From: JAKPBU01 sp964425695
GTDB taxonomy: Bacteria; Pseudomonadota; Gammaproteobacteria; Xanthomonadales; Xanthomonadaceae
Assembly: GCA_964425695.1 (NCBI GenBank)
Contig: CAYRNF010000001.1
Location: 434,001 to 498,000 of the forward strand
Length of the DNA stretch: 64,000 nucleotides
Reading direction: 5' to 3'
A program made the position numbers and the translations under genes. Shown here piece by piece: positions 36,856-47,900 of this stretch; within the stretch, counting starts at the first letter, position 1; every line of letters starts with the position of its first letter. The notes beneath the pieces were generated by a model, which ran no database searches, was not told the origin of the DNA, and saw nothing but the letters and a program-made list of their open reading frames with translations.

Positions 36856-37560
36856 TTACGCGGGCTCGGCCACGCGCACCAGGCTGGGCTCGCGCGCCAG
36901 GTCGGTGGCCATGCCGTCCACGATGTGCACGTTGCGCTGCGCGCGCGCCGCCAGTTCCGGGTCGTGGGTGACCATGACGATGGTGGTGCCCTGCGCGTTG
37001 ATGTCTTCCAGCAGCTCCATCACGCTGCGCGCCATCTGCGAGTCCAGGTTGCCGGTGGGTTCGTCCGCCAGCAGCAGGCGCGGGCTGCCGGCCAGGGCGC
37101 GCGCGATCGCCGCGCGCTGCTGTTGCCCGCCGGACAGTTCGGCCGGGAAATGCTTCATCCGCGAGCCCAGCCCCACCATGCCCAGCGCATCCTCGATGCG
37201 CAGCTTGCGTTCGGCCGCCGGCATGCCGCGGTAGCGCAGCGGCACGTCGCAGTTGTCGAACAGGTTGAGGTCCGGGATCAGGTTGAAGCTCTGGAAGATG
37301 AAACCGATCTTCTGGTTGCGCAGCCGGCTGCGCGCGTCGTCGGACAGGCCGCTCACGTCCTGGCCATCCAGCAGGTACCGCCCGCTGCTGAAGGATTCCA
37401 GCAGGCCGGCGATGTTGAGGAACGTGGTCTTGCCCGAGCCCGACGGGCCGGTGACCGCGACGAACTCGCCTTCGCCGACCTGCAGGTCCAGCGAACGCAG
37501 TGCGTGCGTCTCGACCAGCTCGGTGCGGTAGACCTTGGCGACGGAATGCATCTGCAGCAT
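36856..37560 (-). CDS. ABC transporter ATP-binding protein, MacB/LolD type
   Basis: A 234-residue ATPase. It has Walker A GPSGSGKTTF, a Q-loop FQSFNLIPDLNL, the signature LSGGQQQRAAIARALAG, Walker B LLLADEPTGNLDS, and the H-loop HD in VTHDPELA. The start MLQMHSVAKVY follows GGAG. The upstream open frame is shared with the 64-aa gene's region and is not used. It couples to the two permeases. Confidence 0.93.
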   Translation of the reverse strand: MLQMHSVAKVYRTELVETHALRSLDLQVGEGEFVAVTGPSGSGKTTFLNIAGLLESFSSGRYLLDGQDVSGLSDDARSRLRNQKIGFIFQSFNLIPDLNLFDNCDVPLRYRGMPAAERKLRIEDALGMVGLGSRMKHFPAELSGGQQQRAAIARALAGSPRLLLADEPTGNLDSQMARSVMELLEDINAQGTTIVMVTHDPELAARAQRNVHIVDGMATDLAREPSLVRVAEPA

Positions 37561-37594
37561 GGAGGACTCCGGAGATCGAAAAGGGCGCGCGGAC

Positions 37595-37789
37595 TCAGCC
37601 GCGCACGCGGAACAGCGCGGGCTGCGCGCCGGGCAGGAAGCTGCGGCGCGCACCGCGGCGCGCCGGCGGCATGGCGCGATCGAAGGCGCCATCGAACACG
37701 CACAGTTCCGACAGGCGGCGCGGCACGGCATCGGCCAGTTCCTGCGGGTTCCAGGGGAAACTATCGGGCAGGGGGGTGAAGGCGTTCAT
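37595..37789 (-). CDS. 64-aa small protein of unknown family, coupled to the transporter genes
   Basis: The ATG comes 1 nt after the HlyD stop, and GGAG lies 6 nt before it, so it is translationally coupled. The ATPase follows 34 nt after its stop. The protein begins MNAFTPLPDSFPWNP. Features: N-terminal half acidic and proline-rich, one Cys (SELCVFDGAFD), then a basic C-terminal half (ARRGARRSF...FRVRG). No signal peptide, no membrane helix, no Gly-Gly leader. Third codon positions are almost all G or C, so it is real coding sequence. I do not recognise it; it may be the exported peptide, an accessory subunit, or a regulatory peptide. Confidence 0.75.
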   Translation of the reverse strand: MNAFTPLPDSFPWNPQELADAVPRRLSELCVFDGAFDRAMPPARRGARRSFLPGAQPALFRVRG

Positions 37790-37790
37790 G

Positions 37791-39086
37791 TCAGTCTCCG
37801 TGGATGCGGACGCGGTCCGCGTTCTCGAACAGGTCGGTGCCGGACACCACGATGCGGTCGCCGGCCTGCAGGCCCGACACGATCTCCACCGCGGACAGGC
37901 TGCTGGCGCCGGTGCGGATCGGGCGGCGCACGGCGTCGCTGCCGTCCATGACGTAGGCGACGCGGCCGCCGTCCTGTTCCAGGAACGGCCCGCGATCCAC
38001 CATCAGCACGTTGCGGCGCGTATCCAGCACGATGCGCGCGGACAGGCGCTGGTTCTGGCGCAGGCCCGGCGGCTGGCGTCCGCCGGCGAAGCGCAGCCGC
38101 GCGGTCACTTCCCCGTTGACGACTTCGGGCGAGACCGCGGCCACTTCGGCCGGATAGGTGTTGCCGCTGCTGGCGACCTGCGCCGGCATGCCGATGCCCA
38201 GGTCGCGCGCGAAGCTCTCGGGGACCTTGATCTCCAGTTCGAAGCGCGACAGGTCCACCACGCTCATGACCGGGCCGTTCGCGGCCACGCTGGTGCCCTG
38301 CGCCACCTGCACCTGGCCCACCTGGCCGTCGAACGGCGCGCGCACGGTGAGCGCGTCCACCTGGCGCCGCAGCTCGGCCACCACCGCCTTCTGGCGGTCG
38401 GCGAGCAGCCGCTTGTTGCGCGCGTCCAGCCCCGCGCCGGCGCTCTGCAGTTCGAATTCGCGCTGCGCCGAGGCCAGCCCCAGCTCGGATTTCTGCATCG
38501 TGTCCTGCGCCGCCGACAGGTCGACCTGCGGCACCGCGCCGCCGTCGAAGCCGCGCTGGTAGCGCTGCAGGTCGCGTGCGGCGGCGGTGCGGTCGATCCG
38601 CGCCTGGTCCAGCGACTTGCGCGCATTGGAGCGCGCCAGTTGCGCGTCCAGCAGGGCGCGGCTGGCCTCGGCTTCCATGCCGGCCAGGCTGGACTCCTCC
38701 TGCACGAGCTTGCTGCGCAGCTCCGGGCTGTCGATCACCGCCAGCGCCTGACCGCGCTTCACGGCGTCGCCGGCCACCACCTTGAGCGTGACCGTGCCGG
38801 CGGCGATGGCGTACAGCGTGGGGCTGTTGGCCGCGATCAGGCGGCCGTCCGCGGACAGGTCGCGGACCAGGTCGCCACGGGTGACTTCCGCGATGCGCAG
38901 GCGCTGCGCGTCGAACGAACGTCCCCCGCCCATCCAGCCGGCGGCCACCCATCCGGCCAGCGCCAGGCCGGCGGCACCCGCGATGCCCCACGCCGCCACG
39001 CGGCGGCGCCGTGCCGGCGCGGCGGTGGACACGGCGGGTGCGTCCTGGCCGGACGTGTCTCGGATGCGGGCGCGCTGCTGCTGCAT
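37791..39086 (-). CDS. HlyD/MacA-family periplasmic adaptor
   Basis: A 431-residue membrane-fusion protein. The N-terminal anchor helix lies at about 30-52 (WGIAGAAGLALAGWVAAGW). The barrel-sandwich halves are at about 85-120 and 240-265, with a coiled-coil hairpin between (about 125-230) and a C-terminal beta barrel and proximal domain (VRIHGD end). It would connect the permeases to an outer-membrane channel; no such channel is encoded nearby. It is the first gene of the sigma-54 operon. Confidence 0.92.
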   Translation of the reverse strand: MQQQRARIRDTSGQDAPAVSTAAPARRRRVAAWGIAGAAGLALAGWVAAGWMGGGRSFDAQRLRIAEVTRGDLVRDLSADGRLIAANSPTLYAIAAGTVTLKVVAGDAVKRGQALAVIDSPELRSKLVQEESSLAGMEAEASRALLDAQLARSNARKSLDQARIDRTAAARDLQRYQRGFDGGAVPQVDLSAAQDTMQKSELGLASAQREFELQSAGAGLDARNKRLLADRQKAVVAELRRQVDALTVRAPFDGQVGQVQVAQGTSVAANGPVMSVVDLSRFELEIKVPESFARDLGIGMPAQVASSGNTYPAEVAAVSPEVVNGEVTARLRFAGGRQPPGLRQNQRLSARIVLDTRRNVLMVDRGPFLEQDGGRVAYVMDGSDAVRRPIRTGASSLSAVEIVSGLQAGDRIVVSGTDLFENADRVRIHGD

Positions 39087-39128
39087 GGGTCGGCGGGTGC
39101 TCTGCGTGGGGTGCCTAGGTCCACTTAC

Positions 39129-39144
39129 GCAATCCGCGTGCCAA
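39129..39144 (-). promoter_or_regulatory. sigma-54 (-24/-12) promoter of the HlyD operon
   Basis: On the minus strand it reads TTGGCACGCGGATTGC. GG and GC are 10 nt apart and the TGGCAC-N5-TTGC consensus is matched. Transcription would start near 39118, about 30 nt upstream of the HlyD ATG at 39086. Confidence 0.9.
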
Positions 39145-39147
39145 CTG

Positions 39148-39160
39148 CAAGCGTTTGATT
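39148..39160 (-). promoter_or_regulatory. IHF binding site upstream of the sigma-54 promoter
   Basis: AATCAAACGCTTG on the minus strand is an exact WATCAA-N4-TTR match, in an AT-rich patch (taaaaagagaaatatt). It sits 3 bp upstream of the -24 element, where DNA bending is needed for activator contact. Confidence 0.65.
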
Positions 39161-39186
39161 AAAAAGAGAAATATTCCAGCGCACCG

Positions 39187-39227
39187 GTGTCCGCACGCGG
39201 TGTCCGGCGTCCGCGCGGACGTCCGCG
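39187..39227. promoter_or_regulatory. candidate activator-binding sites (enhancer) for the sigma-54 response regulator
   Basis: Contains tgtccg at 39188 and 39201, and two overlapping palindromes, gtccgcgcggac (39209-39220) and cgcggacgtccgcg (39214-39227). It lies about 70-110 bp upstream of the predicted start, the usual enhancer distance. The DNA is shared with the glmS leader. Confidence 0.5.
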
Positions 39228-39277
39228 CCGGGATTCGCCGTTTACACTGCACGACTTCGAATCCAGGGTGTTTTCCC

Positions 39278-41107
<1,830 letters not shown>

Positions 41108-41140
41108 TTTCCAACGGGGGTAGCGGGCACTACGCAGGGC

Positions 41141-41226
41141 CGTAGGCCGGGTTGGGTCCACCGACCCAGCGCTTTTTGCTTCTCAAGCACCACGACGCTG
41201 GGTTGGTGGGGCCAACCCAGCCTACG
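41141..41226. repeat. 31-bp arm inverted repeat downstream of glmS (possible terminator)
   Basis: Left arm 41141-41171 (starting cgtaggccgggttgggtcca) and right arm 41196-41226 (starting cgctgggttggtggggccaa) are complementary with few mismatches. The 24-nt loop includes ctttttgcttctc. It may end glmS transcription. It is of the GTAGGCTGGGTTGG repeat type common in xanthomonads; no second copy is in the window apart from a cagcctacg fragment near 41240. Confidence 0.8.
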
Positions 41227-41342
41227 AGAGGTGGAGTCGACCAGCCTACGCGGCCAAGCCGGCAGGGCGCATCGACCTCGCCCGACGCTGCGCATCTGCC
41301 CCTGGGCTAGAGTTTGGCGACAGCGTTCACCGGGAACCACGC

Positions 41343-42449
41343 ATGTCCGCCACCGTCGCCGAGCTGATCGGCCGTTACGATCCCGCGCTGCCGCTCGAAG
41401 CCGCCAGCACCATCCCGGCGTCGTGGTACGTGGACCCGCGCATCCACGCGCTGGAACGCGACACCACCTTCGCCCGCAACTGGCAGTTCGCCGCGCGCGC
41501 CGACCAGGTGCGCGAGCCGGGCCAGTACGCCACCTGCGAGATCGCCGGCGAACCCATCGTGGTGGTGCGCGGTGACGACGGCGTCCTGCGCGGCTTCTTC
41601 AACGTGTGCCGCCACCATGCCGCCGCGGTGATGACCGATCCGGAAGGCTGCGCGCGCAACCTGCGCTGTCCGTACCACGGCTGGACCTACACGTTGCGCG
41701 GCGCGTTGAAGGGCACGCCGCAGTTCATGGACGAAGCCGGCTTCGACCGCGCCGCGAACGGACTGGTGCCGGTGGAGGTGGCCGAGTGGGAGCAGTGGGT
41801 GTTCGTGCGCGCGCAGTCGGGCGGCCCGTCGCTGGCCGACACGTTCGGGGCGGCGGTCATGGACGAGCTGCGCGCGCTGCGGCTGGACACCCTGCATTGG
41901 TTCGAACGCCGCCACTACCTGTTCGACTGCAACTGGAAGGTGTTCGTGGACAACTACCTCGACGGTGGCTACCACGTGCCGCACCTGCACCAGGGATTGA
42001 ACAGCGTGCTCGACTTCAAGCGCTACACCGTGGAGAACGGACCGCGCCACTGCCTGCAGTCCAGCCCGATGGTGCGGGGCGAGGACGCGCAGTTCGCCGC
42101 GGTGCGCGGCGGCGACCGCGCGCTGTACTACTGGTTCCATCCCGGCTTCATGCTCAACTGGTACGAAGGCAAGATGGACACGAACGTCGTCCGGCCCCTG
42201 GGCGTGGACCGCACCGAGGTGATCTTCGATTTCTGGTTCGCCGACGTGTCCGACGCCGCGCGCGACCACAACCGCGCCAGCGTGGCGGCGGGCGACCTGG
42301 TGCAGCGCGAGGACATGGGCATCTGCCACTCCGTGCAGCGCGGCCTGGGCTCGCGTGCCTACGACACCGGGCGCCTGTCGGCGCGGCGCGAGGCCGGCGA
42401 GCACCTGTTCCACCGGCTGCTGCACGCGGACCTGTCCGCGGGAGCGTGA
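41343..42449 (+). CDS. Rieske-type aromatic-ring-hydroxylating oxygenase, alpha subunit
   Basis: A 368-residue oxygenase. The Rieske [2Fe-2S] centre is visible as CRH (about 89-91) and CPYHGW (about 109-114). The catalytic iron ligands are in DNYLDGGYHVPHLH. The size and sequence resemble choline monooxygenase-like and small Rieske oxygenases. It needs a reductase, and none is adjacent. A TAGAGT box at about 41308 precedes it. Substrate unknown. Confidence 0.88.
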   Translation: MSATVAELIGRYDPALPLEAASTIPASWYVDPRIHALERDTTFARNWQFAARADQVREPGQYATCEIAGEPIVVVRGDDGVLRGFFNVCRHHAAAVMTDPEGCARNLRCPYHGWTYTLRGALKGTPQFMDEAGFDRAANGLVPVEVAEWEQWVFVRAQSGGPSLADTFGAAVMDELRALRLDTLHWFERRHYLFDCNWKVFVDNYLDGGYHVPHLHQGLNSVLDFKRYTVENGPRHCLQSSPMVRGEDAQFAAVRGGDRALYYWFHPGFMLNWYEGKMDTNVVRPLGVDRTEVIFDFWFADVSDAARDHNRASVAAGDLVQREDMGICHSVQRGLGSRAYDTGRLSARREAGEHLFHRLLHADLSAGA

Positions 42450-42492
42450 GGCGCCGTGCCGGCGCGGTGCCGAGTGCGAAGACCCGGCCGCC

Positions 42493-42858
42493 TCAGTCGC
42501 GATCCGGCTCGTCGAAGAACGACGGCATCGGCGCGGCGTCTTCCATCAGCATGGTGGTGGTCACCGGCGCCGCAGCGGGGCGGCCGCGCGGCGGCGGCAA
42601 CAGCGCGATCGCAGCCTCGGCCTCGGCCACCAGCTGTTCGCGGCGCGCCTGCGGCACTTCCTGCCAGTGGCAATCCAGCAGCGCGCCTTCCAGCGCGTAC
42701 AGCAGGTTCATGCTGGGCCGGAAGCCGGCGCGCTTGACGCGCATGAACGCGTCCACCGGGCCTGCCGCCTCCAGGTCGCCGCGGCTATGCAGTCCCACCT
42801 GGCGCAGCCAGGCAGCGCTCTTGGGGCCTACGTTGCGGAGCTTCTCGGCATCGGTCAT
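42493..42858 (-). CDS. TfoX C-terminal-domain protein
   Basis: A 121-residue protein. The N-terminal 80 residues match the TfoX_C domain (KLRNVGPKSAAWLRQVGLHSRGDL, then ALEGALLDCHWQEVP). A disordered tail ends in FDEPDRD. TfoX regulates competence in some gammaproteobacteria, but this is only the C-terminal domain and is not a full TfoX, so a competence role is not supported. The fRMsr gene sits 14 nt upstream on the same strand. Confidence 0.85.
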   Translation of the reverse strand: MTDAEKLRNVGPKSAAWLRQVGLHSRGDLEAAGPVDAFMRVKRAGFRPSMNLLYALEGALLDCHWQEVPQARREQLVAEAEAAIALLPPPRGRPAAAPVTTTMLMEDAAPMPSFFDEPDRD

Positions 42859-42872
42859 CGGGGGCGGCGCAA

Positions 42873-43358
42873 TCAGGGCGACGTCTGTATGAACGCAGCG
42901 GCGAGCGCTTCAAGGCCAGCCTGGTCGTCCGCATCGAAGCGCGCGTGCTCGGGGCTGTCGATGTCGAACACGCCCAGCAGCGCGCCATCGGCGGCCACCA
43001 GCGGCACGACGAGCTCCGAGTTCGAAGCCGAGTCGCAGGCGATATGCCCGGGGAACGCGTGCACGTCGTCGATGCGCTGCGTCTGCCGCGTGCGGGCCGC
43101 CGCGCCGCACACGCCCTTGTCCAGCGGGATGCGCACGCACGCCGGCAGCCCCTGGAACGGGCCCACGACCAGCTCGGTGCCGTCGAAGAAATAGAACCCC
43201 ACCCAGTTCAGGCCGGGCAGAGCGTGGTAGACCAGCGACGAGAGGTTGGCGGCGTTGGCGACGCGGTCGCTTTCGCCGGCCATCAGCGCACGCGCCTGCT
43301 CCAGGAGCTGGGCGTACTGCTCGGGCTTGTTGCCGCTGAGCGTGGATGCGGTGAACAT
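42873..43358 (-). CDS. msrC: free methionine-(R)-sulfoxide reductase, GAF domain
   Basis: A 161-residue GAF-domain enzyme that repairs free Met-R-sulfoxide. The three Cys expected for catalysis are present: ACVRIPLDKGVCGAA gives two and HIACDSASNSEL the third. NLSSLVYHALPGLNWVGFYF is the family N-terminus. Full length. Confidence 0.9.
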   Translation of the reverse strand: MFTASTLSGNKPEQYAQLLEQARALMAGESDRVANAANLSSLVYHALPGLNWVGFYFFDGTELVVGPFQGLPACVRIPLDKGVCGAAARTRQTQRIDDVHAFPGHIACDSASNSELVVPLVAADGALLGVFDIDSPEHARFDADDQAGLEALAAAFIQTSP

Positions 43359-43399
43359 GGCGGGGTTCCGGGGGCGTAGTGCGCAGTGTTGGGGGCGCG

Positions 43400-44149
43400 A
43401 TGGGTCACGATCAAGCGGTTCGCGATGCCAGCGGCTTCCGCCAGCGCGGGCACCAGGTCACGCGGACGGAGACGTTCGTGGATGCGGCGTTCGCGTTCTC
43501 GCTGACGCTGCTGGTGATCTTCCACGACGACCTGCCGCAGACTGCCGCCGAACTGCGCGGCGCGCTGCTGCGCGTGCCCACCTTCGTGCTGTGCTTCGCC
43601 ATGCTGGCCCTGTTCTGGGCCGCGCACAACCGCTGGAGCCGCCGCTTTGGCATGGACGATCCGCGCTCGGTGGTGCTGAGCCTGGCCTTCGTGCTGGTGG
43701 TGCTGGTGTACGTTTATCCGCTGCGCATGGTGATCTCCAGCTTCCTGGCGCTGGTCAGCGGCGGCGTGCTGCCCAGCGAACTGGGCTTCGACCCCACGCG
43801 CCAGGGCCTGGACCTGCAGACCACGTTCATGGTGTACAGCGCGGGCTTCCTGCTGCTGTCGTCCATCCTGTGGCTGCTCAACCGCAATGCGTTGCGGCAC
43901 GCGCACGCGCTGGCGCTGGACGAGGAGGAGCGCTACCAGACCCGCAGCGAGATCGGTTCGCATGCCATCCAGGCCGGCAGCGCGCTGCTCAGCCTGTGCC
44001 TGAGCCTGCTGATCCTGGCCTTCGGGGCGCACGGCTGGATCGTGGGCGGCCTGCCGATGTGGGTGTACGCCACCTTGTCGGTGGTGATGCCGCTGTACTG
44101 GACGCGGCGCGAGCGCGGCCGGCCGTTGCGCCGCGCGGAGGCCCGGTGA
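43400..44149 (+). CDS. TMEM175/DUF1211-family membrane protein
   Basis: A 249-residue protein with about six helices. The first helix contains RTETFVDAAFAFSLTLLVIF, the TMEM175 signature (FSDA replaced by FVDA). Family members are potassium channels in other bacteria and in lysosomes; the replaced Ser means the activity is uncertain. The start MGHDQAV has no strong ribosome site. The bioD start overlaps its stop. Confidence 0.8.
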   Translation: MGHDQAVRDASGFRQRGHQVTRTETFVDAAFAFSLTLLVIFHDDLPQTAAELRGALLRVPTFVLCFAMLALFWAAHNRWSRRFGMDDPRSVVLSLAFVLVVLVYVYPLRMVISSFLALVSGGVLPSELGFDPTRQGLDLQTTFMVYSAGFLLLSSILWLLNRNALRHAHALALDEEERYQTRSEIGSHAIQAGSALLSLCLSLLILAFGAHGWIVGGLPMWVYATLSVVMPLYWTRRERGRPLRRAEAR

Positions 44150-44835
44150 CCGTGCGTGGCATCTATGTCACCGGCACCGATACCGGCGTCGGCAAGACCG
44201 TGGCCAGTTGCGCGCTGCTGCACGCGTTGCGCGCACGCGGCCTGCGCACTGCGGGCATGAAACCGGTGGCCAGCGGCTGCACGCAGCACGCGGGCGCCTG
44301 GCGGAACGAGGACGCGCTGGCATTGATCGAGGCCAGCGGCGTGCGCCTGGACTACGGCCTGCACAACCCGTACGCCTTGCCGGAACCCACCGCGCCGCAG
44401 CTCGCCGCGCGCGATGCCGGCGTTGCCGTTGCGCTGGCGCCCCTGCTGGACGCGCACGCCGCGCTGCGGGCGCAGGCCGACGCGGTGGTGGTGGAAGGCG
44501 TGGGTGGCTGGGCCGCGCCGCTGGCCGATGGCCTGGAGCAGGCGGACCTGGTGCACGCACTGGGCGTGCCGGTGGTGCTGGTGGTGGGGCTGCGGCTGGG
44601 CTGCCTGAGCCATGCACGCCTGACGGCGCGTGCGGTCGTGGCGGACGGTTGCGAACTTGCCGGCTGGATCGGCAGCACCGTCGAGCCCGGCTTCGAGCGC
44701 CTGCACGACTATCGACAGCTCCTGTGCGAAGCCCTGCCGGTGCCGTGCCTGGGCGTGCTGCCCCATGGCGACGACCCGGCGGCACTGTCCACGTACCTGG
44801 ACTTCGCCCGGCTTCCGCCGCACGCGCGCCTGTAG
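44146..44835 (+). CDS. bioD: dethiobiotin synthetase
   Basis: A 229-residue ATP-dependent enzyme of biotin synthesis. The P-loop GTDTGVGKTVASC, the AGMKPVASG substrate loop, and VEGVGGW are all typical. It starts at GTG overlapping the TMEM175-like stop (GTGA), so translation is coupled. bioA/F/B/C are not in the window. Confidence 0.93.
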   Translation: MTVRGIYVTGTDTGVGKTVASCALLHALRARGLRTAGMKPVASGCTQHAGAWRNEDALALIEASGVRLDYGLHNPYALPEPTAPQLAARDAGVAVALAPLLDAHAALRAQADAVVVEGVGGWAAPLADGLEQADLVHALGVPVVLVVGLRLGCLSHARLTARAVVADGCELAGWIGSTVEPGFERLHDYRQLLCEALPVPCLGVLPHGDDPAALSTYLDFARLPPHARL

Positions 44836-44931
44836 CCCCAGCTTAAGTGACGAACCTGCGTGCCTCCGGCCGCTGCGCGTCGCGGCCGAAGGCGTTTCCG
44901 CGCGGGCGCCTTGCGGCGCCCGCGGTCGTCA

Positions 44932-47900
44932 TCAGCCGGGCTGCGGCGCCGGCGGTGGCAGCGCATCGCCGTCCGGCTGCGGCGCGGCTTCGCGATCGCG
45001 GTCGTGCACGTGGTCGCGCGCCAGGTACAGGTAGAACGCCGGCAGCACGAACAGCGTGAACAGCGTGCCGATGGTCATGCCCGAGGCGATCACCACGCCC
45101 ATCGAGAACCGCGATGCGGCGCCCGGGCCCTTGGCGATCAGCAGCGGGATCATGGCGAACACCAGTGCGGCGGTGGTCATCAGCACCGGGCGCAGGCGGA
45201 TCGCGGTGGCCTCCTCGATCGCCTCGCGCTTGCTCAGGCCCTGCTCGATCTGCAGCTTGTTGGCGAACTCCACGATCAGGATGCCGTGCTTGGAGATCAC
45301 GCCCACCAGCGTCACCAGGCCCACCTGCGTGTAGATGTTGATGCTCATGCCCGGGAACGCCTCGATGCCGGAGAACGACAGCACGTTGGCCACCAGCGCC
45401 AGCACGTTGAGCGTCAGCAGCGCGCCGCAGATCGCCATGGGCACCGTGAGCAGCATGATCAGCGCATCGCGGAAGCTCTCGAACTGCGCGGCGAGCACCA
45501 GGAAGATCACCACCAGCGCCAGCGCCAGGGTGAGCAGCATGGCCGAGCCTTCCTCCTTGAACTGGCGCGACTCGCCGGCGTAGTCCACCGAGTACCCCTG
45601 CGGCAGCACCTCGCGGGCGGCCTGGTCCAGGATCTCCAGCGCTTCGCCCTTGCTCACGCCGGGGCGCGGCGCGAACGTGATCGACACCGAGTTGAGCTGC
45701 TGGAAGCGCTTGAGCGACTGCGGTTGCGTGCTTTCCTTCAGCGTCACGATGGTGGACAGCGGGATCAGTTCGCCGTCGCGGGTGCGGGTGTAGTAGTTGC
45801 GCAGGTCGTTGGCGTTGAGCCGGTCGGAGCGCTGCACCTGCGGGATCACGAGGTACGAGCGGTTCTGCATCGCAAAGCGGTTCGAGTAGCCGCCGGACAG
45901 CATCGCCGCCATGTCCGCGGCCAGCGTGCGCATGTCGATGCCCAGCGTGGCGGCCTTGTCGCGGTCGATGTTGACCTCGATCCGCGGCTTGTCGATCTTC
46001 AGGTCCTTGTCCAGGAAGATGAAGCGCTTGCTCTCCATCGCCTTGGCCAGGATCTGGTCGGCCACGTCGGACAGCTGGCTCAGCTCGCCCACGCCGCCGA
46101 TGATGAACTCGCCGCCGCCGTCGCCGCCTGCGCTGGGCAGCGAAGGCGGGACCAGCGCGAAGACGTTCAGGCCGCTGACCTGCGACATCTGCGGCTGCAG
46201 CTTCTGCTGCAGCACCGCGTTGGTGGACATGTCGCGCTCGCTCCAGGGCTTGAGCACGAAGCCGGCCATCGCCATCGGGCTGGCGCCGCCGCCGCTGCCG
46301 CCGAAGCCGCCGTTGAACAGGAAGTAGTCCTGCACTTCGGGCACGCCCTTGGCGATCTGGGTGATCTCCTCGGTGTAGCGCTCCACGTAGTCCAGCGTGG
46401 CGTAGGGATCGGCGCTGGCGATGGAGAAGATGAAGCCCTCGTCCTCCATCGGTGCCGGTTCCTTGGGCGCGGTCATGTACAGGAAGGCGCAGCTCACCAG
46501 CACGATCGCGCCGAACACCGCGATCACCGACTTGGTCTCCATGGCGCCGTGCAGCTTGCGCTGGTAGCCATGGCGCAGCCATTCGAAGCGCGCGTCCAGC
46601 CAGTTCTCGAGCTTGCCCTTGGGGTGCTCGGGATCGTGCGCCTTGAGCATCTTCGAGCTCATCATCGGGGTGAGCGTCAGCGCGATCACGCCCGACAGCA
46701 GCACCGCGCCGGCCAGGGTGAACGCGAACTCGGTGAACAGCACGCCGGTCAGGCCGCCCTGGAAGCCGATGGGCAGGTAGACGGCCACCAGCGTGGTGGT
46801 CATGGCCACCACCGGCCAGGCCAGTTCGCGCGCACCCTTGATCGCCGCGTCGTAGGGGCTCATGCCCTCCTCGATGTGGCGGTGGATGTTCTCCAGCACG
46901 ATGATCGCGTCGTCCACCACGATGCCGATCGCCAGCACCATCGCCAGCAGGGTCAGCAGGTTGATGGTGAAGCCCAGCAGCAGCATCAGGAACAGCGTGC
47001 CCACCAGCGACAGCGGGATGGTCACCGCCGGGATCAGCACGCTGCGCACGCTGCCCAGGAACAGGAAGATCACCACGATCACGATGATCAGCGCTTCCAC
47101 GATCGTGCTGATCACCTCGTCGATGGCGTCCTGGATCGCCTCGGTGCTGTCGTAGGGGATCGTCGCCTTCAGGCCCTGCGGCAGCTGCGGCACGATCTCG
47201 GTGTCCCAGGCCCTGCGCACTTCGCGGATGACGTCCAGCGAATTGGCGTCCGGCGCAACGAAGATGCCCATGAAGGTGGCCGCTTCGCCGTTGATGCGCA
47301 CCGAAGTGCCGTAGTCCGCCGAGCCGAGCACCACGTCGGCCACGTCGCCCAGGCGCACGATCGCGCCGTCCTGCTCGCGCACCACCAGCGCGCGGAATTC
47401 GTCCGCCGTGCGCAGGTCGGTGCGCGCGGTCATGTCGATGGCGACCATCTGGCCCTTGGTGGAACCCACCGCGGCCAGCACGTTCTGGGAGGACAGCGCG
47501 TTGGCCACGTCGCTGGCGGTCACCTCCAGCGCGGTCATGCGGTCCGGCTTGAGCCACACGCGCATCGCGAACGTGCCCGCGCCCAGGATGTCGGCGCGCT
47601 GCACGCCCTCCACCGTCACCAGCTTGGGCTGGATGACGCGGGTGAGGTAGTCGGTGATCTGGCTATTGTCGAGCGTCTCGCTGGCGAAGGACACGTACAT
47701 CGCCGCGATCTGCTGGCCCTGCTGCAGGTCGATCACCGGATCCTCCGACTCCGGCGGCAGCTGGCCGCGCATCTTGTTGACCTTGGCCGAGATCTGGGTC
47801 AGCGCCTCGTTGGGGTCGGCGTCGAGCTGGATGTAGGCCTGGATGACGCTCACGCCTGCGGAACTGGTGGAGGTCAGGTACTCGATGCCCTCGGCACTGG

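Noticed and set aside
41108..41342. Tn7 attachment or Tn7 remnant after glmS
   Set aside because: No Tn7 ends or tns genes are visible; the DNA holds a xanthomonad-type inverted repeat instead.
42493..42858. A competence regulator (full TfoX)
   Set aside because: Only the C-terminal TfoX domain is present, and no DNA-uptake genes are near.
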